DNA from: Rhizoctonia solani
Lineage: Eukaryota; Basidiomycota; Agaricomycetes; Cantharellales; Ceratobasidiaceae
NCBI RefSeq assembly: GCF_016906535.1
Contig: NC_057382.1
Location: forward strand, 1,922,001-1,986,000
Length of the DNA: 64,000 bases
Reading direction: 5' to 3'
Shown here one piece after another: positions 63,693 through 64,000 of this stretch. The position numbers were made by a program, and so were the translations under genes. How positions within the stretch are numbered: the stretch's first letter is position 1; each line of letters begins with the position of its first letter. Below the pieces are notes generated by a model. The model worked only from the letters and a program-made list of their open reading frames with translations. It did no database searches and was not told where the DNA came from.

Positions 63693-64000
63693 TCGAAGCC
63701 AAGGTCTCTGTTTGCTTGCGATTCGTCATGAAGGAATTTGAAGTAGATACACACAGTCATCGTCATGTAGTTTTGGAAACTTGTAAAGTTTGTACATGTA
63801 CTTTTTCCCATGATTGGCTGGAACAATGATTACCGGACCGGACTATGAAATAGCCACTTGATAGCCACCTTGTTATTGGAGCAGTTTGATGATTGGAAAG
63901 CTGGGCGCCTCCCAAATATCACAAGGATACACCGACGCTAATATAATCTCAGTCGAATAGCTCACATCGCAAGAAAAAGACCCCGTCAGATTATCTCTCC
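63693..64000. other. Downstream sequence to window end
   Basis: About 300 bp after the cutinase 3 stop; presumably 3' untranslated region and spacer, no further gene seen. Confidence 0.5.

Overview
The window is nuclear DNA of a filamentous basidiomycete, most likely a plant-associated Agaricomycete of the Rhizoctonia/Ceratobasidium type. This is inferred from gene structure and content: nearly every gene is split by many short introns of about 45-65 nt with GT..AG ends, genes lie on both strands with short divergent promoters, and secreted enzymes acting on plant polymers or protein (three cutinases, a polygalacturonase, three M28 aminopeptidases, a berberine-bridge-type oxidase) are mixed with housekeeping genes. 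No rRNA, tRNA, CRISPR array or intact transposon was recognised.

Layout. 0.9-2.9 kb: secreted FAD oxidoreductase (-). 4.3-7.0 kb: two CmcJ/NvfI-type Fe(II)/2-oxoglutarate oxygenase copies (-), one broken and one intact; a third intact copy lies at 16.0-17.1 kb (+). Between them sit a divergent pair of cell-polarity/cell-cycle genes: a DH-BAR-SH3 RhoGEF (7.8-11.5 kb, -) and a Gin4/Cdr2-type KA1 kinase (11.8-15.6 kb, +). 17.4-22.5 kb: two decayed genes, a Zn2Cys6 regulator containing a tandem duplication of about 222 bp and a Tah18/NDOR1-like diflavin reductase with several frameshifts and internal deletions. 23.2-24.0 kb: cutinase 1. 25.3-27.0 kb: a GH28 polygalacturonase with frame breaks. 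27.5-29.1 kb: mitochondrial PDK/BCKDK-type kinase (-). 30.8-34.2 kb: tandem M28 aminopeptidases (+). 34.5-38.0 kb: intact Zn2Cys6 transcription factor (-). 39.8-42.0 kb: histone H2A.Z (-) diverging from a MICOS Apoo-domain subunit (+). 43-44 kb: unrecognised gene. 45.6-47.4 kb: RGS-domain membrane protein (-). 50.1-52.5 kb: ferric reductase (+), convergent with an HD-domain cyanamide-hydratase-like protein (-). 54.2-55.8 kb: third M28 aminopeptidase (-). 56.3-57.5 kb: single C2H2-finger protein (-), diverging 121 bp from the GATOR1/SEACIT subunit NPR3 (+, to 60.8 kb). 61.5-63.7 kb: tandem cutinases 2 and 3 (+).

The secreted genes fit a plant-tissue invasion or saprotrophy role: cutin esterases open the cuticle, pectinase loosens the wall, and aminopeptidases release amino acids. 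The nutrient-sensing (NPR3), iron-uptake (ferric reductase) and signalling (RGS, RhoGEF, Gin4-type kinase) genes are ordinary chromosomal neighbours. The strongest observations are the three-copy paralogue families at different stages of intactness, the cluster of broken genes between 17.4 and 27 kb among intact neighbours, and a shared Asp-to-Glu change at a zinc-ligand position in all three aminopeptidases. I did not find a clearly new multi-gene system. Exon boundaries were read by eye, so coordinates give the outer limits of coding sequence unless stated otherwise.
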